From assembly GCF_005952805.1 (NCBI RefSeq), contig NZ_CP040709.1:3348001-3412000 (forward strand): DNA of 64,000 nucleotides. Reading direction: 5' to 3'. The notes beneath the pieces are model-generated. The model made no database searches, was not told the DNA's origin, and saw nothing but the letters and a program-made list of their open reading frames with translations. The DNA is from Inhella inkyongensis. Lineage in GTDB: Bacteria > Pseudomonadota > Gammaproteobacteria > Burkholderiales > Burkholderiaceae_C. A program made the position numbers and the translations under genes. The first letter of the stretch is position 1; every line of letters begins with the position of its first letter. This document shows positions 1 through 8,768 of this stretch, piece by piece.

Positions 1-1
1 C

Positions 2-442
2 TTCTTGATGAGCAGCCTGCTACAGGAAGTCACTCGCAGCGGCACGGCCGCCCGCGCCCAGGGCACGCTCAAGCGCCCAGATTTATACGGAAAGACCGGC
101 ACCACCAATGACTCGATGGATGCCTGGTTTGCCGGCTATCAACCCAGCCTGGTGACGGTAGTCTGGGTCGGTTACGACCAACCGCGCAAGCTGGGCAGCC
201 GCGAAACCGGGGGTGGGCTTGCCCTGCCGATCTGGATCGACTTCATGCAGTTCGCCCTGCGCTCAACCGCCGTGGCCGAGATTGCCCCGCCCGAAGGCGT
301 CGTACAAATTGGCGGCGAGTGGTACTTCGACGAGTTCGTCGGGGACCGCGGTGTCAGCGGCCTGGAGCCCGAGGAGCCCAACTCCCCTCCTCCGGCCAAC
401 GCCGAAGAGAAAAAGGGCATCCTCGATTTGTTCAAGCAGTGA
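2..442 (+). CDS. mrcA: Penicillin-binding protein 1A, C-terminal end (partial)
   Basis: This is the last 146 residues of a class A penicillin-binding protein, a periplasmic enzyme that polymerises glycan strands and cross-links peptidoglycan. The reading frame is already open at the window edge, so the start lies upstream. The transpeptidase KTG box (KTGTT) is at 92-106, followed by DAWFAGY and VVWVGYD, which typically follow KTG in PBP1A. The tail is short, proline-rich and ends in a charged stretch. Its last 11 bases overlap the convergent cyaY gene. The neighbouring cyaY and lptM match the usual betaproteobacterial ponA/mrcA neighbourhood. The family call is firm; PBP1A rather than another class A enzyme is inferred from context. 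Confidence 0.93.
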   Translation, partial: FLMSSLLQEVTRSGTAARAQGTLKRPDLYGKTGTTNDSMDAWFAGYQPSLVTVVWVGYDQPRKLGSRETGGGLALPIWIDFMQFALRSTAVAEIAPPEGVVQIGGEWYFDEFVGDRGVSGLEPEEPNSPPPANAEEKKGILDLFKQ

Positions 443-761
443 GCTGCAAGGGCCGGCCGGCCTGCCGGCTGGCCTGTTCGTCAAACACCTGCTCAAAGGT
501 TTGCGCCGTCTTGGTGTCGCGCCAGGCCATATCAACCCAGCGGAAGTGAAAACCACCCGCACGGCTGGCCAGCCAGATTTCGTGCAGCGGCGGCTGCTTG
601 TTGATCACCAGTTTGCTGCGATCGGGAAAGCTCAGTTCCAGCAAGCCACCGGCACGCTGGGTGTCGATGTCGATCACATCGTCCTCCAGCCAGCGGTCCA
701 TCTGGGTTTCCAGCCTGCGCAGCAAGGCGTCGGCCTGCGCGTGGTACTCGCTGTCGGTCAT
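432..761 (-). CDS. cyaY: Frataxin-like iron donor protein CyaY
   Basis: Bacterial frataxin, a small cytosolic iron-binding protein that modulates iron-sulfur cluster assembly by IscS/IscU. The 109 residues have the expected family length. They show the acidic first helix, the strand LLELSFPDRSKLVIN and the family signature PPLHEIWLASRAGG followed by FHFRW. The start is placed at the ATG at 761 (MTDSEYH), the usual frataxin N-terminus; an ATG four codons upstream at 773 is also in frame. The gene converges on mrcA and is divergent from lptM, whose ATG is only 35 bases away, so both promoters must sit in or near that gap. Confidence 0.95.
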   Translation of the reverse strand: MTDSEYHAQADALLRRLETQMDRWLEDDVIDIDTQRAGGLLELSFPDRSKLVINKQPPLHEIWLASRAGGFHFRWVDMAWRDTKTAQTFEQVFDEQASRQAGRPLQLTA

Positions 762-796
762 CGAAAGGGTCATGGGGCAAACCTACACTGCGGTCT

Positions 797-940
797 ATGA
801 ATGCCTTCAGTGTAGAAAGTCGGCCCGCAACGGGCCGCAAACTGGTGATCTTGGCCCTGCTGGGCGCGCTGGCAATGCTGGCTGGCTGCGGCCAAAAAGG
901 GCCGCTGCGGCTGCCGCCACAGGGTCACTCCACTCAATAG
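797..940 (+). CDS. lptM: LptM-type small lipoprotein (YifL family)
   Basis: A 47-residue lipoprotein with a basic N-terminus (GRK), a hydrophobic stretch (LVILALLGALAMLAG) and a lipobox Cys at residue 31, followed at once by GQKGPL. C-G-Q-K-G-P-L is the hallmark of the LptM/YifL family. In E. coli LptM is an outer-membrane lipoprotein that helps the LPS translocon LptDE mature. The TAG stop falls inside a run of 9-base tandem repeats. In many proteobacteria this gene sits directly upstream of lysA; here it is followed by a convergent dpp operon and no lysA is seen. The call rests on the motif, length and position next to cyaY. Confidence 0.9.
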   Translation: MNAFSVESRPATGRKLVILALLGALAMLAGCGQKGPLRLPPQGHSTQ

Positions 941-970
941 GCTCAATAGGCTCAATAGGCTCAATAGGCC
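934..970. repeat. Four tandem copies of a 9-base unit
   Basis: The unit CTCAATAGG is repeated four times in a row without mismatch. The first copy contains the stop codon of lptM, and the array lies between the convergent ends of lptM and the dppF-like gene. Such perfect short repeats can change copy number by replication slippage. Because the stop codon is in the first copy, copy-number change would not alter the LptM protein. Confidence 0.9.
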
Positions 971-987
971 CGCAAGCCAGCCACTGA

Positions 988-1983
988 TCAGGCTCGGCCT
1001 TCCGCCACCGCGTGGCAGGCCACCTGAACACCCTGGAAGCTCATCAGCGCCGGGCGCTCCGTCTTGCAGCGCTCATTGGCCAACGGGCAGCGCGGATGAA
1101 AGCTGCAGCCCGACGGCGGATTGAGCGGGTTGGGCACTTCACCCTGCACCGCCACGCGCTGGCGGCCCGTCATGTGGATGTCGGGAATCGCGTCCAGCAG
1201 CATGCGGGTGTAGGGGTGCCGCGGCCGAGCAAAGAGTTCGCCCTTTTCGGACAGCTCCACCAGACGGCCCAGGTACATCACGCCGATCTGATCCGCCATA
1301 TGCCGCACCACCGCGAGGTTGTGCGAAATGAAGAGGTAGGTCAGACCCTGGCGCTGCTGCAACTCCTTCATGATGTTCAGCACCTGCGCCTGCACCGACA
1401 CATCGAGGGCGCTGGTGGGCTCATCACACACCAAGAACTCGGGTTCGGTGGCCAACGCCCGCGCGATCGAGATGCGCTGGCGCTGCCCGCCCGAGAACTG
1501 GTGCGGGAACTTCTCGCTATCCAACGGATTCAGGCCCACCAGGCTGAGCAGCTCGGCCACCCGGGCACGAATGGCTGCCGGGTCGGTCAGCAGACCCTGC
1601 TCAGTCAGCGGCTCCGCCACGATCTCACCCACCTTCCAGCGCGGGTTCAGGCTGGCATAGGGGTCCTGGAAGATCATCTGCAAGCGCCGGCGCAGATCGC
1701 GCGCATCTTTGGCCGCGAACCACTCGGCCGTGTTGCGCCCATCAAAAGCGATCTGCCCGGCGCTGGGTTGGTAGAGCCCCACCAGCAGGCGCGCCACCGT
1801 GCTCTTGCCGCAACCTGACTCGCCCACAAGGGCCAGGGTCTTGCCCTTGGGGATGGAGAAGCTGACGCCGTCCACCGCATGCACGAATTGGCGCGGCTTG
1901 CCCTCGATCACGCGATTAAGCCAGGGCGGCGATACATCAAAGCGCATCGCCAGGTCTTGCACTTGAACCAGATCCGTCATCAC
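988..1983 (-). CDS. Peptide/nickel-type ABC transporter ATP-binding protein, DppF/OppF-like
   Basis: Cytoplasmic ATPase of an oligopeptide or dipeptide import system. The 331 residues carry Walker [10 protein letters not shown], the signature LSGGQ-equivalent [15 protein letters not shown], Walker [13 protein letters not shown] and the switch histidine region. The C-terminal region has the cysteine-containing FHPRCPLA segment of the oligo/dipeptide ATPase family, which often carries a 4Fe-4S site. It overlaps the dppD-like gene by four bases (ATGA) and is the last gene of the operon. Substrate specificity cannot be read from the sequence, since the binding protein is not encoded here. Confidence 0.93.
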   Translation of the reverse strand: MMTDLVQVQDLAMRFDVSPPWLNRVIEGKPRQFVHAVDGVSFSIPKGKTLALVGESGCGKSTVARLLVGLYQPSAGQIAFDGRNTAEWFAAKDARDLRRRLQMIFQDPYASLNPRWKVGEIVAEPLTEQGLLTDPAAIRARVAELLSLVGLNPLDSEKFPHQFSGGQRQRISIARALATEPEFLVCDEPTSALDVSVQAQVLNIMKELQQRQGLTYLFISHNLAVVRHMADQIGVMYLGRLVELSEKGELFARPRHPYTRMLLDAIPDIHMTGRQRVAVQGEVPNPLNPPSGCSFHPRCPLANERCKTERPALMSFQGVQVACHAVAEGRA

Positions 1984-2969
1984 TGCGCTTCCGCCTGATG
2001 CAACCAGCAGGCCGCCTGCGTACCGCTGACTTCGCGCAAAGCGGGCACGGCCTCGCGGCAGCGCGCCAGCGCTTGGGTGCAGCGCGGATGGAAGGCGCAG
2101 CCCTGGGGCATGGCGTTCAGGCGCGGCATCGCGCCGTCAATCTGCAGCAGGCGCTCACGGTCTTCGTCCATGGCCGGGATGGAGCCCATCAAGCCGATCG
2201 TGTAGGGGTGGGCCGGGCAATGGATGACCTGCTGCACCGGGCCGATCTCAACCATGCGGCCCGCGTACATCACCGCCACGCGGTCGCAGGTCTCGGCGAT
2301 CACGCCCATGTCGTGCGTCACCAGCATCACCGCCGCGCCGTGCTCGCGGCACACTCGCTTGAGCAACTGGATGATCTGCGCTTGGATCGACACGTCCAGG
2401 GCCGTGGTGGGCTCGTCGGCCACGATCAGCTTGGGCTCGGCGGCCAAGGCCAGGGCGATCACCACGCGTTGGCGCATGCCGCCACTGAACTGGTGCGGGT
2501 ACTGATCGATGCGGGCCTCGGGAGCCGGAATGCCCGTCTGCGCCAGCAGATCGATGGCGCGTGCGCGGGCTTGGCTGGCGTTCAGAGGCAGGTGCGCCTG
2601 AATGGTCTCGATCAACTGCTGACCCACCGTGAACAGCGGATTCAGCGAGGTCAACGGATCCTGAAAGATCGCGCCAATCTTCTTGCCGCGCAGGGCGCGC
2701 ATCTCGGCCGCGCCCAGGTTGTCGATGCGCCGGCCTTCGAACCAGATTTCGCCGCCGCTGACGCGCCCCGGCGGCTCCAGCAGACCGATCAGCGCCGCAC
2801 CGGTCAGCGACTTGCCTGCGCCCGACTCACCCACCACGCCAAGAATCTCACCGGGGGCGATGTCAAAACTGACCTCGTTCAAGGCCTTCAAAGTGCCGTG
2901 GCGGGTCGGGAACTCGACGCTCAGCTGCTTGACCTGCAGCAGCGCTTCTTTGGGCTTGGTGTTCATCAA
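1980..2969 (-). CDS. Peptide-type ABC transporter ATP-binding protein, DppD/OppD-like
   Basis: Second ATPase of the same importer, pairing with the DppF-like subunit. The 329 residues have Walker [10 protein letters not shown], a Q-loop in [12 protein letters not shown], the signature [15 protein letters not shown], Walker [13 protein letters not shown] and the C-terminal FHPRC segment of the family. Both ends overlap their neighbours by four bases, so translation of dppC-D-F is likely coupled. DppD and DppF differ mainly in the C-terminal region; the D/F labels follow gene order and are not proven. Confidence 0.93.
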   Translation of the reverse strand: MMNTKPKEALLQVKQLSVEFPTRHGTLKALNEVSFDIAPGEILGVVGESGAGKSLTGAALIGLLEPPGRVSGGEIWFEGRRIDNLGAAEMRALRGKKIGAIFQDPLTSLNPLFTVGQQLIETIQAHLPLNASQARARAIDLLAQTGIPAPEARIDQYPHQFSGGMRQRVVIALALAAEPKLIVADEPTTALDVSIQAQIIQLLKRVCREHGAAVMLVTHDMGVIAETCDRVAVMYAGRMVEIGPVQQVIHCPAHPYTIGLMGSIPAMDEDRERLLQIDGAMPRLNAMPQGCAFHPRCTQALARCREAVPALREVSGTQAACWLHQAEAQ

Positions 2970-3886
2970 CGCAGTCTTGGATTCAAAGCATCGCGCAGCC
3001 AGTCACCCAGCAGGTTCACCGACAGCGAAATCAGCACCAGCATGGCGCCCGGGAAGATCGTGATCCACCACTGGCCCGAATAGAGGAATTCGTTGCCGAT
3101 GCGGATCAGGGTGCCCAGCGAGGGGCTGGTGGGCGGCACGCCCACGCCCAAAAAGCTCAATGTGGCTTCGGTGATGATGGCCAGCGCCACCTGCAAGGTC
3201 GCCAGCACCAGCACCGGCCCCAGCACATTGGGCAGCACATGGCGCCGCATGATGCGAAAGCTCCCCACACCGACCACCCGCGCCGCCTGCACATATTCCT
3301 TGTTGCGCTCCACCAGGGTCGAACCGCGCACCGTGCGCGCGTACTGCACCCAGCCCGTCAGTGCGATGGCCAGAATCAGCACCGAGAACGCCAGGGTCTC
3401 GCCAGCATTCGGGAACATCGCCTTGGCCACCCCGTTGATCAACAGCGCCACCAAGATGGACGGGAAGCTCAGCATCACATCGCAGACGCGCATGATGAAG
3501 GCATCCAACTTGCCGCCGATGAAACCCGCCATCAGCCCCAGCGAAACGCCGATGAGCATCGACAGCAACACCGAGGCAATGCCGATGAACAGCGAGATCC
3601 GCGCGCCGTAGAAAAGGGCCGAGAGGATGTCGCGCCCATAACCGTCGGTGCCCAGCAAGTATTTGCTGCTGCCCTCGGCCGCCCAAGCGGGCGGCAGGGT
3701 GGCATCCATCAGGCTCAACGAAGCCAGATCCAGCGGGTTGTGCGGCGCCACCCAGGGCGCAAACACCGCACACACCACGCAGGCCAAGAGCATCAGGCTG
3801 GCCACCCAAGCCACCGGGGTGTGGGTGAAGGAGTACCAGAGGTCGCTGGCCAGAAAGCGCTGCCAGCGCGAAGGAGTTGCAGTCAT
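2966..3886 (-). CDS. Peptide-type ABC transporter permease, DppC/OppC-like
   Basis: Inner-membrane permease of 306 residues. It has an N-terminal membrane segment (VAWVASLMLLACVVCAVFAP), the conserved LLGTDGYGRDILSALFYGAR segment typical of DppC/OppC, and a cytoplasmic coupling loop with the EAA-type sequence QAARVVGVGSFRIMRRHVLPN. At least five further hydrophobic segments follow. The start is five bases after the end of the dppB-like gene. Confidence 0.94.
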   Translation of the reverse strand: MTATPSRWQRFLASDLWYSFTHTPVAWVASLMLLACVVCAVFAPWVAPHNPLDLASLSLMDATLPPAWAAEGSSKYLLGTDGYGRDILSALFYGARISLFIGIASVLLSMLIGVSLGLMAGFIGGKLDAFIMRVCDVMLSFPSILVALLINGVAKAMFPNAGETLAFSVLILAIALTGWVQYARTVRGSTLVERNKEYVQAARVVGVGSFRIMRRHVLPNVLGPVLVLATLQVALAIITEATLSFLGVGVPPTSPSLGTLIRIGNEFLYSGQWWITIFPGAMLVLISLSVNLLGDWLRDALNPRLR

Positions 3887-3890
3887 GGCG

Positions 3891-4868
3891 TCAATGTCCG
3901 CGGCTGTTGACGCGCAGGCGGGGGTCCACCGCGACGTAGAGCAGATCCACCACCAAATTGATGGTCACGAAGATCAGCGAGATCAGGCAAAGGTAGGCCG
4001 CCATCACCGGCACATCGGCGAACTGCACCGCCTGGATGAACAGCAAACCCATGCCCGGCCACTGAAACACCGTCTCGGTAATGATGGCAAACGCAATCAA
4101 CGAGCCGAGTTGCAGGCCCGTGATGGTGATCACCGGCACCAGGGTATTGCGCAGGGCATGCCGGAAGTGCACCACCCGCTCGGCCAGACCGCGCGCGCGG
4201 GCGAACTTGATGTAGTCGGTACGCAGCACCTCGAGCATCTCAGAGCGCACCAAGCGCATGATGAGCGTGAGTTGGAACACCGAGAGCGTGACCGCCGGCA
4301 GGATCAGGTGCAGCAGGCCGTCGCGCGTCAACAGACCCGTGGTCCAGCCACCCACCTTCAGCACCTCACCGCGGCCAAAACTGGGCAGCCACTGCAGCCA
4401 GACGGCAAACACCAGGATCAGCAGGATGCCGATCAAGAAGGTCGGCAGCGACACCCCGACCAGGGACACCGCCATGATGCTCTGCGCCAGCCAACGCCCG
4501 CGCTTGAGTGCCGCATACACACCCAGAGGAATGCCCACGCACAACGCCAAAGTCGCCGCACCCAGGGCCAACTCGATGGTGGCCGGAAAGGCCTCGGCGA
4601 TCAGTGCCGACACCTTGCGCCCCTGACGCAGCGAGAGGCCAAACTCGCCCTGCACCGCATTGCCCACGAAGCTTGCGAACTGCACCAGCGCACTGCGGTC
4701 CAGGCCCAGGTCGCGGCGCAGCTGCTCACGCTGCTCGGGTGTGGCGTCCTGACCCAGCATATTGGTCAGCGGATCGCCCACGAACTGAAACAGGCTGAAG
4801 GCGATCAGCGCCACCGTCAGCATGACCAGGGCCGCCTGCGCCAGGCGGCGAAGAATGAAAACCAACAT
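3891..4868 (-). CDS. Peptide-type ABC transporter permease, DppB/OppB-like
   Basis: First gene of the importer, a 325-residue inner-membrane permease with the expected six membrane segments. The N-terminus MLVFILRRLAQAALVMLTVA and the segment PVITITGLQLGSLIAFAIIT are typical of DppB/OppB, as is the ending VDLLYVAVDPRLR. A separate binding protein would normally precede it; instead a porin gene lies 59 bases upstream on the same strand, with a terminator-like hairpin between. Only a weak ribosome site is visible before the ATG. Confidence 0.94.
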   Translation of the reverse strand: MLVFILRRLAQAALVMLTVALIAFSLFQFVGDPLTNMLGQDATPEQREQLRRDLGLDRSALVQFASFVGNAVQGEFGLSLRQGRKVSALIAEAFPATIELALGAATLALCVGIPLGVYAALKRGRWLAQSIMAVSLVGVSLPTFLIGILLILVFAVWLQWLPSFGRGEVLKVGGWTTGLLTRDGLLHLILPAVTLSVFQLTLIMRLVRSEMLEVLRTDYIKFARARGLAERVVHFRHALRNTLVPVITITGLQLGSLIAFAIITETVFQWPGMGLLFIQAVQFADVPVMAAYLCLISLIFVTINLVVDLLYVAVDPRLRVNSRGH

Positions 4869-4880
4869 TTCGAGAATCCC

Positions 4881-4910
4881 AAAACAAGGCGGCCGCCCGA
4901 AGGCGGCCGC
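4881..4910 (-). terminator. Hairpin between porin and dppB-like gene
   Basis: Read on the minus strand, a perfect 9-base-pair stem (GCGGCCGCC / GGCGGCCGC) closes a TTCG tetraloop, followed by CTTGTTTT. This is a Rho-independent terminator for the porin gene that ends at 4928. The T-run is interrupted, so some read-through into dppB is possible. The dpp genes otherwise have only the 59-base gap, or the porin 3' end, for a promoter. Confidence 0.8.
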
Positions 4911-4927
4911 GCATCATGCCAGGGGGA

Positions 4928-6343
4928 TCAGAAGCGGTGACGCAGACCGATCGCGAAATTGTTCGAGTCTTCGCCCGGCGCCTTGGTGAAGCCACCCAGG
5001 AAACCAGCCTGACCCGGAGCGGCTTGGCCCTGCGTGGCGGCCACGCTGCCCTTGTTGTTGAAGTGGGTCAGCACAAAGTTCATGTCCGTGCGCTTGCTGA
5101 AGGCATAGCTGTAGACCACGCCATACGAGTCCGTATCCGAATCGAAACGGGTCTTGTCGTTGTAGCGGTTGAAGGCCGTGTAGATCGTGTGCGGGCCGGT
5201 CACATGCTTGTAGCCAATGCTCATCACAGTGGAGTCTTGGACATAGGCGGCCTTGTACATGCCCACCAGCGCGGCGTTGTTGATCTGGCCGACCAACAAG
5301 GTGCCGGCACCCGGAGCCGAGGCATTCAGACCTGCGGCCAATGCGGGCTTGATCTGCAGTGTGAGCGCTTGATCCAGGCCGCCCAGCAGAGCCGACAGAC
5401 CCGAGGGGTTCGGATCCGACACATCGTTGTACAGGAAACTCAGCTTGCCGTTGCCAATGTCCATCGAGGCGCCGAAGGTCTTGGTCTCCAGCGACTTGCC
5501 GCCAAGCTCGTTCTTCTTGGTGTTCATACCCAGGCCAACGGCAAAGGCGCCGGTCTTGTACTGGATCTGACCGCCATAGAAGCGCCCCTGACTGGTCGAG
5601 CCCTCACCCGCCGCAGCCATGAAGCCAGCCTTCAAACCACCGGTTTCGACGCGGTACTGCAGAGCATTGCTCATGCGAATGTCAATCACGGCCGGCACAG
5701 CCGCGACCTGGCCTGCGGCCAAGCTGGATTGCGTGCCCAGGGTATCGAACACAGCGTTCAGTTCGTAGGCCGGCGTGTACTGGCGACCCGCCAACACCGC
5801 ACCGACCGGGGTGATGAGACCCACATAGGCCTGACGATCCCAGAAGCGAGCATTGCCGATATTCACACCGAACGATGCAGCCGAGAGTCGATCACCCAGG
5901 GTCTTGACGACGCTGTCGAGTGCCAAGTTCAGATTGGCCGTAGCACCAGCGATCAGCGGAGCATGGAACGGGGCAGGCACCGGCGTTCCAGCCAGGCTGA
6001 AAGCCACCGGCGTGTTGCCAAAGATCACGCTGCGCTTGCCCCAGCGATCCGGCACCTGCATGCCCGAGCTCGGCACGTTGCTGTTCGAACCAGTGTCCAG
6101 CTCGATGCGGTTCTCCAGCAGGAACAAAGCCTTCCAGCCGCCCCCCATGTCCTCGGTGCCCTTGAAGCCCAGGCGCGAGCCGTCCATGATGCCGCTGATC
6201 ACATGCTTCTTGGTGCCACCCAGCATGCCGGTGGTGACGCTGACGCCGGCATCGGCCACGCCATAGATCTGCACCGACGATTGGGCCAGGGCGGCCACGC
6301 TGGCCAGCGACAACGCGCTCAGCGCGAACAAATGCTTTTTCAT
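4928..6343 (-). CDS. Gram-negative porin, Burkholderia type
   Basis: Outer-membrane trimeric porin, 471 residues, for passive diffusion of small hydrophilic solutes. It starts MKKHLFALSALSLASVAALA with signal cleavage before QSSVQIYGVADAG, the usual start of the mature protein in this family. Alternating strands, the NRIELDTG-like segment, and the C-terminal NNFAIGLRHRF ending in phenylalanine are typical of a 16-strand barrel. It is longer than the roughly 350-400 residues common in the family, with inserts around residues 95-200 that may be extended loops. The start is set at 6343, the signal-peptide methionine, rather than nine codons upstream at 6370. Confidence 0.94.
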   Translation of the reverse strand: MKKHLFALSALSLASVAALAQSSVQIYGVADAGVSVTTGMLGGTKKHVISGIMDGSRLGFKGTEDMGGGWKALFLLENRIELDTGSNSNVPSSGMQVPDRWGKRSVIFGNTPVAFSLAGTPVPAPFHAPLIAGATANLNLALDSVVKTLGDRLSAASFGVNIGNARFWDRQAYVGLITPVGAVLAGRQYTPAYELNAVFDTLGTQSSLAAGQVAAVPAVIDIRMSNALQYRVETGGLKAGFMAAAGEGSTSQGRFYGGQIQYKTGAFAVGLGMNTKKNELGGKSLETKTFGASMDIGNGKLSFLYNDVSDPNPSGLSALLGGLDQALTLQIKPALAAGLNASAPGAGTLLVGQINNAALVGMYKAAYVQDSTVMSIGYKHVTGPHTIYTAFNRYNDKTRFDSDTDSYGVVYSYAFSKRTDMNFVLTHFNNKGSVAATQGQAAPGQAGFLGGFTKAPGEDSNNFAIGLRHRF

Positions 6344-6459
6344 GGACAGAGGTCTCCGAGAGGGGGGCAACAGAATCGCGGCCTATTGTGCGGACTCTGA
6401 CTTCGCCTCCCGGGCCCCTGTGGTGGGTGCCCAACGGCTTTAGGGAAAACCAGAAAGCG

Positions 6460-6482
6460 AAAAGGCCGCCCGAAGGCGGCCT
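6460..6482 (-). terminator. Rho-independent terminator of the second porin
   Basis: On the minus strand an 8-base-pair stem AGGCCGCC / GGCGGCCT encloses TTCG and is followed by TTTT. It is 24 bases after the stop of the porin at 6506-7483. The core stem and tetraloop are nearly the same as in the hairpin at 4881-4910. Confidence 0.85.
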
Positions 6483-6505
6483 ACTCCTCGCGCCAAGGCG
6501 CTGGA

Positions 6506-7483
6506 TCAGAAGCTGTGGCGGACGCCCACGCTGTATCCCGTCGAGTCCCCTCCGGCCGCCGGAGCAGTGGCGCCACTGGCGCCACCCAGACCAAAGCGCT
6601 TGCCGGCCGAGTTGTCCGTGCGAGCCACTTGGGCATAGATGCCAGTGCGCTTGGAAAGGCTGTAGTCATAGCCCGCAGCGATCAACTTGCTACCGCCCGT
6701 GGCCTTGGCAAACGATCCTTGCAACTTGCCGGCACCCATGGAGTAGGCGAGGCCCAAGCTGTTGATCTTGTTGGTGGCCATGCCCGCTTGCTTGTTTTGG
6801 GTATGCATCGCATACACGGTAGCAGAGCCGAAAGCATACGAACCTGCCAAGGTCGTCGTCTTGAGCTTGGCGCTCACGCCTTGGTTGCCAGTGGCAGCAG
6901 AGAGGTGCAGGCCGCCCGACTTGAAGCCAATGCGACCGCTGATCATCTTGTTCGCGGCGTTGGTGCCTTCGCCCGCAGAGGCGTCCACGTTGCCGTAGAT
7001 GCCGCCCATCGACGGCAGGAAGTACGAAACCTGATTGCTGGTGCGGTTGATTTCCCAGTCCCTGGAGGTGCCAGTCAGGGTGTACAGACGGCTCACGTCG
7101 GCGATGCCAGTCGTGCCGAAAGCATCGAAGTCGTCGACGATCGTGCGAGCAGCGACCTTTTGATGGCCGAGGCGCACTTCACCAAAGCCGCCCATCAAGC
7201 TGACGGTGCTGCGACGCTGCCAAGTGCCGCCAGAACCGTCATCCGAACCCAAGGCGCCTTCAATATGGAAACCTGCCTTCAAGCCGCCGCCAAGATCCTC
7301 AACGCCACGGAAGCCCAGGCGACTGGAGGACACACCGTCCTTGTGCAGGTACTTGATGCTGCTGACGCCCTTCAGGCTGCGAGCGCCCACGTCCAACACT
7401 CCAAACACCGTCACCGACGACTGCGCGGCGGCGATACCAGAAACCAGGCTCAGGGCCGCGAAGGCCAACATGCTCTTCTTCAT
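6506..7483 (-). CDS. Gram-negative porin, second copy
   Basis: A 325-residue outer-membrane porin of the same family as the gene at 4928-6343. The signal peptide MKKSMLAFAALSLVSGIAAA is followed by QSSVTVFGVLDVGARSLKG. RLGFRGVEDLGGGLKAGFHIE is a family hallmark, and the protein ends GVRHSF with the terminal phenylalanine used in barrel assembly. An AGGAG ribosome site lies just upstream of the ATG. Its own terminator (6460-6482) separates it from the next porin. The two porins differ in loops and length, so they are diverged paralogues. Confidence 0.94.
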   Translation of the reverse strand: MKKSMLAFAALSLVSGIAAAQSSVTVFGVLDVGARSLKGVSSIKYLHKDGVSSSRLGFRGVEDLGGGLKAGFHIEGALGSDDGSGGTWQRRSTVSLMGGFGEVRLGHQKVAARTIVDDFDAFGTTGIADVSRLYTLTGTSRDWEINRTSNQVSYFLPSMGGIYGNVDASAGEGTNAANKMISGRIGFKSGGLHLSAATGNQGVSAKLKTTTLAGSYAFGSATVYAMHTQNKQAGMATNKINSLGLAYSMGAGKLQGSFAKATGGSKLIAAGYDYSLSKRTGIYAQVARTDNSAGKRFGLGGASGATAPAAGGDSTGYSVGVRHSF

Positions 7484-7623
7484 TCATTGCTCCTGTTGAG
7501 AGTCAAGTGACCGGGTAATCCCGGACTGAGATGGATTGAACCAGAGCCGCTTGACAGTTCCTTGACAAGCTTCAATTTGACGTTGCTCGCTCGCAACGAA
7601 GCTCGGGTTTCTACACTGCGGGT

Positions 7624-8265
7624 ATGCGCCAACACAGCCCCGCCGACCGCCTTTGCATCGCCCTGGATCAAGGCTTACGAACCCTATTGCTGCCCGCCCG
7701 CGCCAGCCGCCCTACGCCGCAGGCAGCGGAGGCGGAGCAGGCGACCGAGCTTGATGCCGCCGAGCAACGACTGTCTGCCGGACTGATGCGCGTAAACCAC
7801 GTGGGCGAGGTGTGTGCGCAAGCGCTTTACAGCGCGCAGGCACTGACCACCCGTGACGAAGGGCTGCGCGCACACCTGGTGCGGGCGGCGCAAGAGGAAG
7901 AAGACCATCTGGCCTGGACCGCCGAGCGCTTGGCGCAGTTGGGCGCGCGCCCCAGTTTGCTCAACCCGCTATGGTGGGGAGGCGCCTTCGGCATCGGCCT
8001 GGGTGCCGGGCTGGCCGGCGATGCGTGGTCGCTGGGCTTTGTGGTGGAAACCGAGCGCCAGGTTGAGGCGCACCTGGAATCGCATCTACAGCGCCTGCCC
8101 GCGGGCGACCTCAACTCACGCGCCATCGTGGCGCAGATGAAGTTGGAAGAGGTCGAGCATGCCGAGGCCGCCCTGCAGGCCGGCGCTCGCGACCTCCCGA
8201 TGCCCATCAAAGGCCTGATGCGCGCGGCGGCCAAGGTGATGACCCTGACCGCCGAACGGATCTGA
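7624..8265 (+). CDS. coq7: Ubiquinone biosynthesis monooxygenase Coq7
   Basis: Di-iron hydroxylase that converts 2-polyprenyl-3-methyl-6-methoxy-1,4-benzoquinol to its 5-hydroxy derivative, a late step of ubiquinone synthesis at the inner membrane. The 213 residues include [20 protein letters not shown], an EEEDHL motif (ExxH), the central [18 protein letters not shown] and [10 protein letters not shown] with the last ExxH pair. Length and motifs fit the bacterial Coq7 family. It is divergent from the porin gene; 140 bases lie between them. No cofactor-binding residue appears to be missing. Confidence 0.96.
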   Translation: MRQHSPADRLCIALDQGLRTLLLPARASRPTPQAAEAEQATELDAAEQRLSAGLMRVNHVGEVCAQALYSAQALTTRDEGLRAHLVRAAQEEEDHLAWTAERLAQLGARPSLLNPLWWGGAFGIGLGAGLAGDAWSLGFVVETERQVEAHLESHLQRLPAGDLNSRAIVAQMKLEEVEHAEAALQAGARDLPMPIKGLMRAAAKVMTLTAERI

Positions 8266-8712
8266 TCAATCGGCCTCCAGCACCTCGTGGCTGGTCGTGA
8301 CCTCGGCCGTGCGGCCCAGCATCACGGTGGCCGAGCAGTACTTCTCGTGAGAGAGCGCGACCGCCCGCGCCACGGCATCCGCATTCAGACCGCGCCCACG
8401 CAGCACGAAGTGCAGATGGATCTGGGTGAAGACCTTGGGGTCGGTGGCCGCGCGCTCGGCCTTGATCTGCACCTCGCAGCCCAGCACCTTGTGCCTCCCG
8501 CGCTGCAGGATCAGCACCACGTCATAGGCGCTGCAGCCTCCCGCGCCCACCAAGAGCATCTCCATCGGTCGAGGCGCCAGGTTGCGGCCTCCGCCATCCG
8601 GCGCCCCATCCATGCTGACGCAGTGCCCGCTACCCGTGCTCGCCAGAAAGCTCATGCCGCTCGGGCCATTTGGGCCACTTGCTGGCCCATTCCATTGAAC
8701 TGTGCATTCCAT
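8266..8712 (-). CDS. OsmC-family peroxidase-like protein (YhfA subgroup)
   Basis: Small thiol protein of the OsmC/Ohr fold, 148 residues. Two cysteines are in the right places, one in GAGGCSAYDVV and one in SHEKYCSATVML; in characterised OsmC and Ohr enzymes such a pair reduces organic hydroperoxides. The sequence APRPMEMLLVGAGGCSAYD is typical of the YhfA-like subgroup, whose substrate is not known. Its stop directly abuts the coq7 stop (convergent), and it is divergent from ilvA. Confidence 0.9.
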   Translation of the reverse strand: MECTVQWNGPASGPNGPSGMSFLASTGSGHCVSMDGAPDGGGRNLAPRPMEMLLVGAGGCSAYDVVLILQRGRHKVLGCEVQIKAERAATDPKVFTQIHLHFVLRGRGLNADAVARAVALSHEKYCSATVMLGRTAEVTTSHEVLEAD

Positions 8713-8768
8713 TTGACGAAGCTTAAGCGGTGATCATTCGGACTTCCTTCGCGGCTTCGAAAGACACC

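Noticed and set aside
934..970. Possible CRISPR array
   Set aside because: The 9-base units are contiguous with no spacers; this is a short tandem repeat.
7551..7567. Twin TTGACA boxes as coq7 promoter
   Set aside because: The two TTGACA copies at 7551 and 7562 tempt as -35 sites, but no suitable -10 lies at 16-18 bases; not supported as a promoter.
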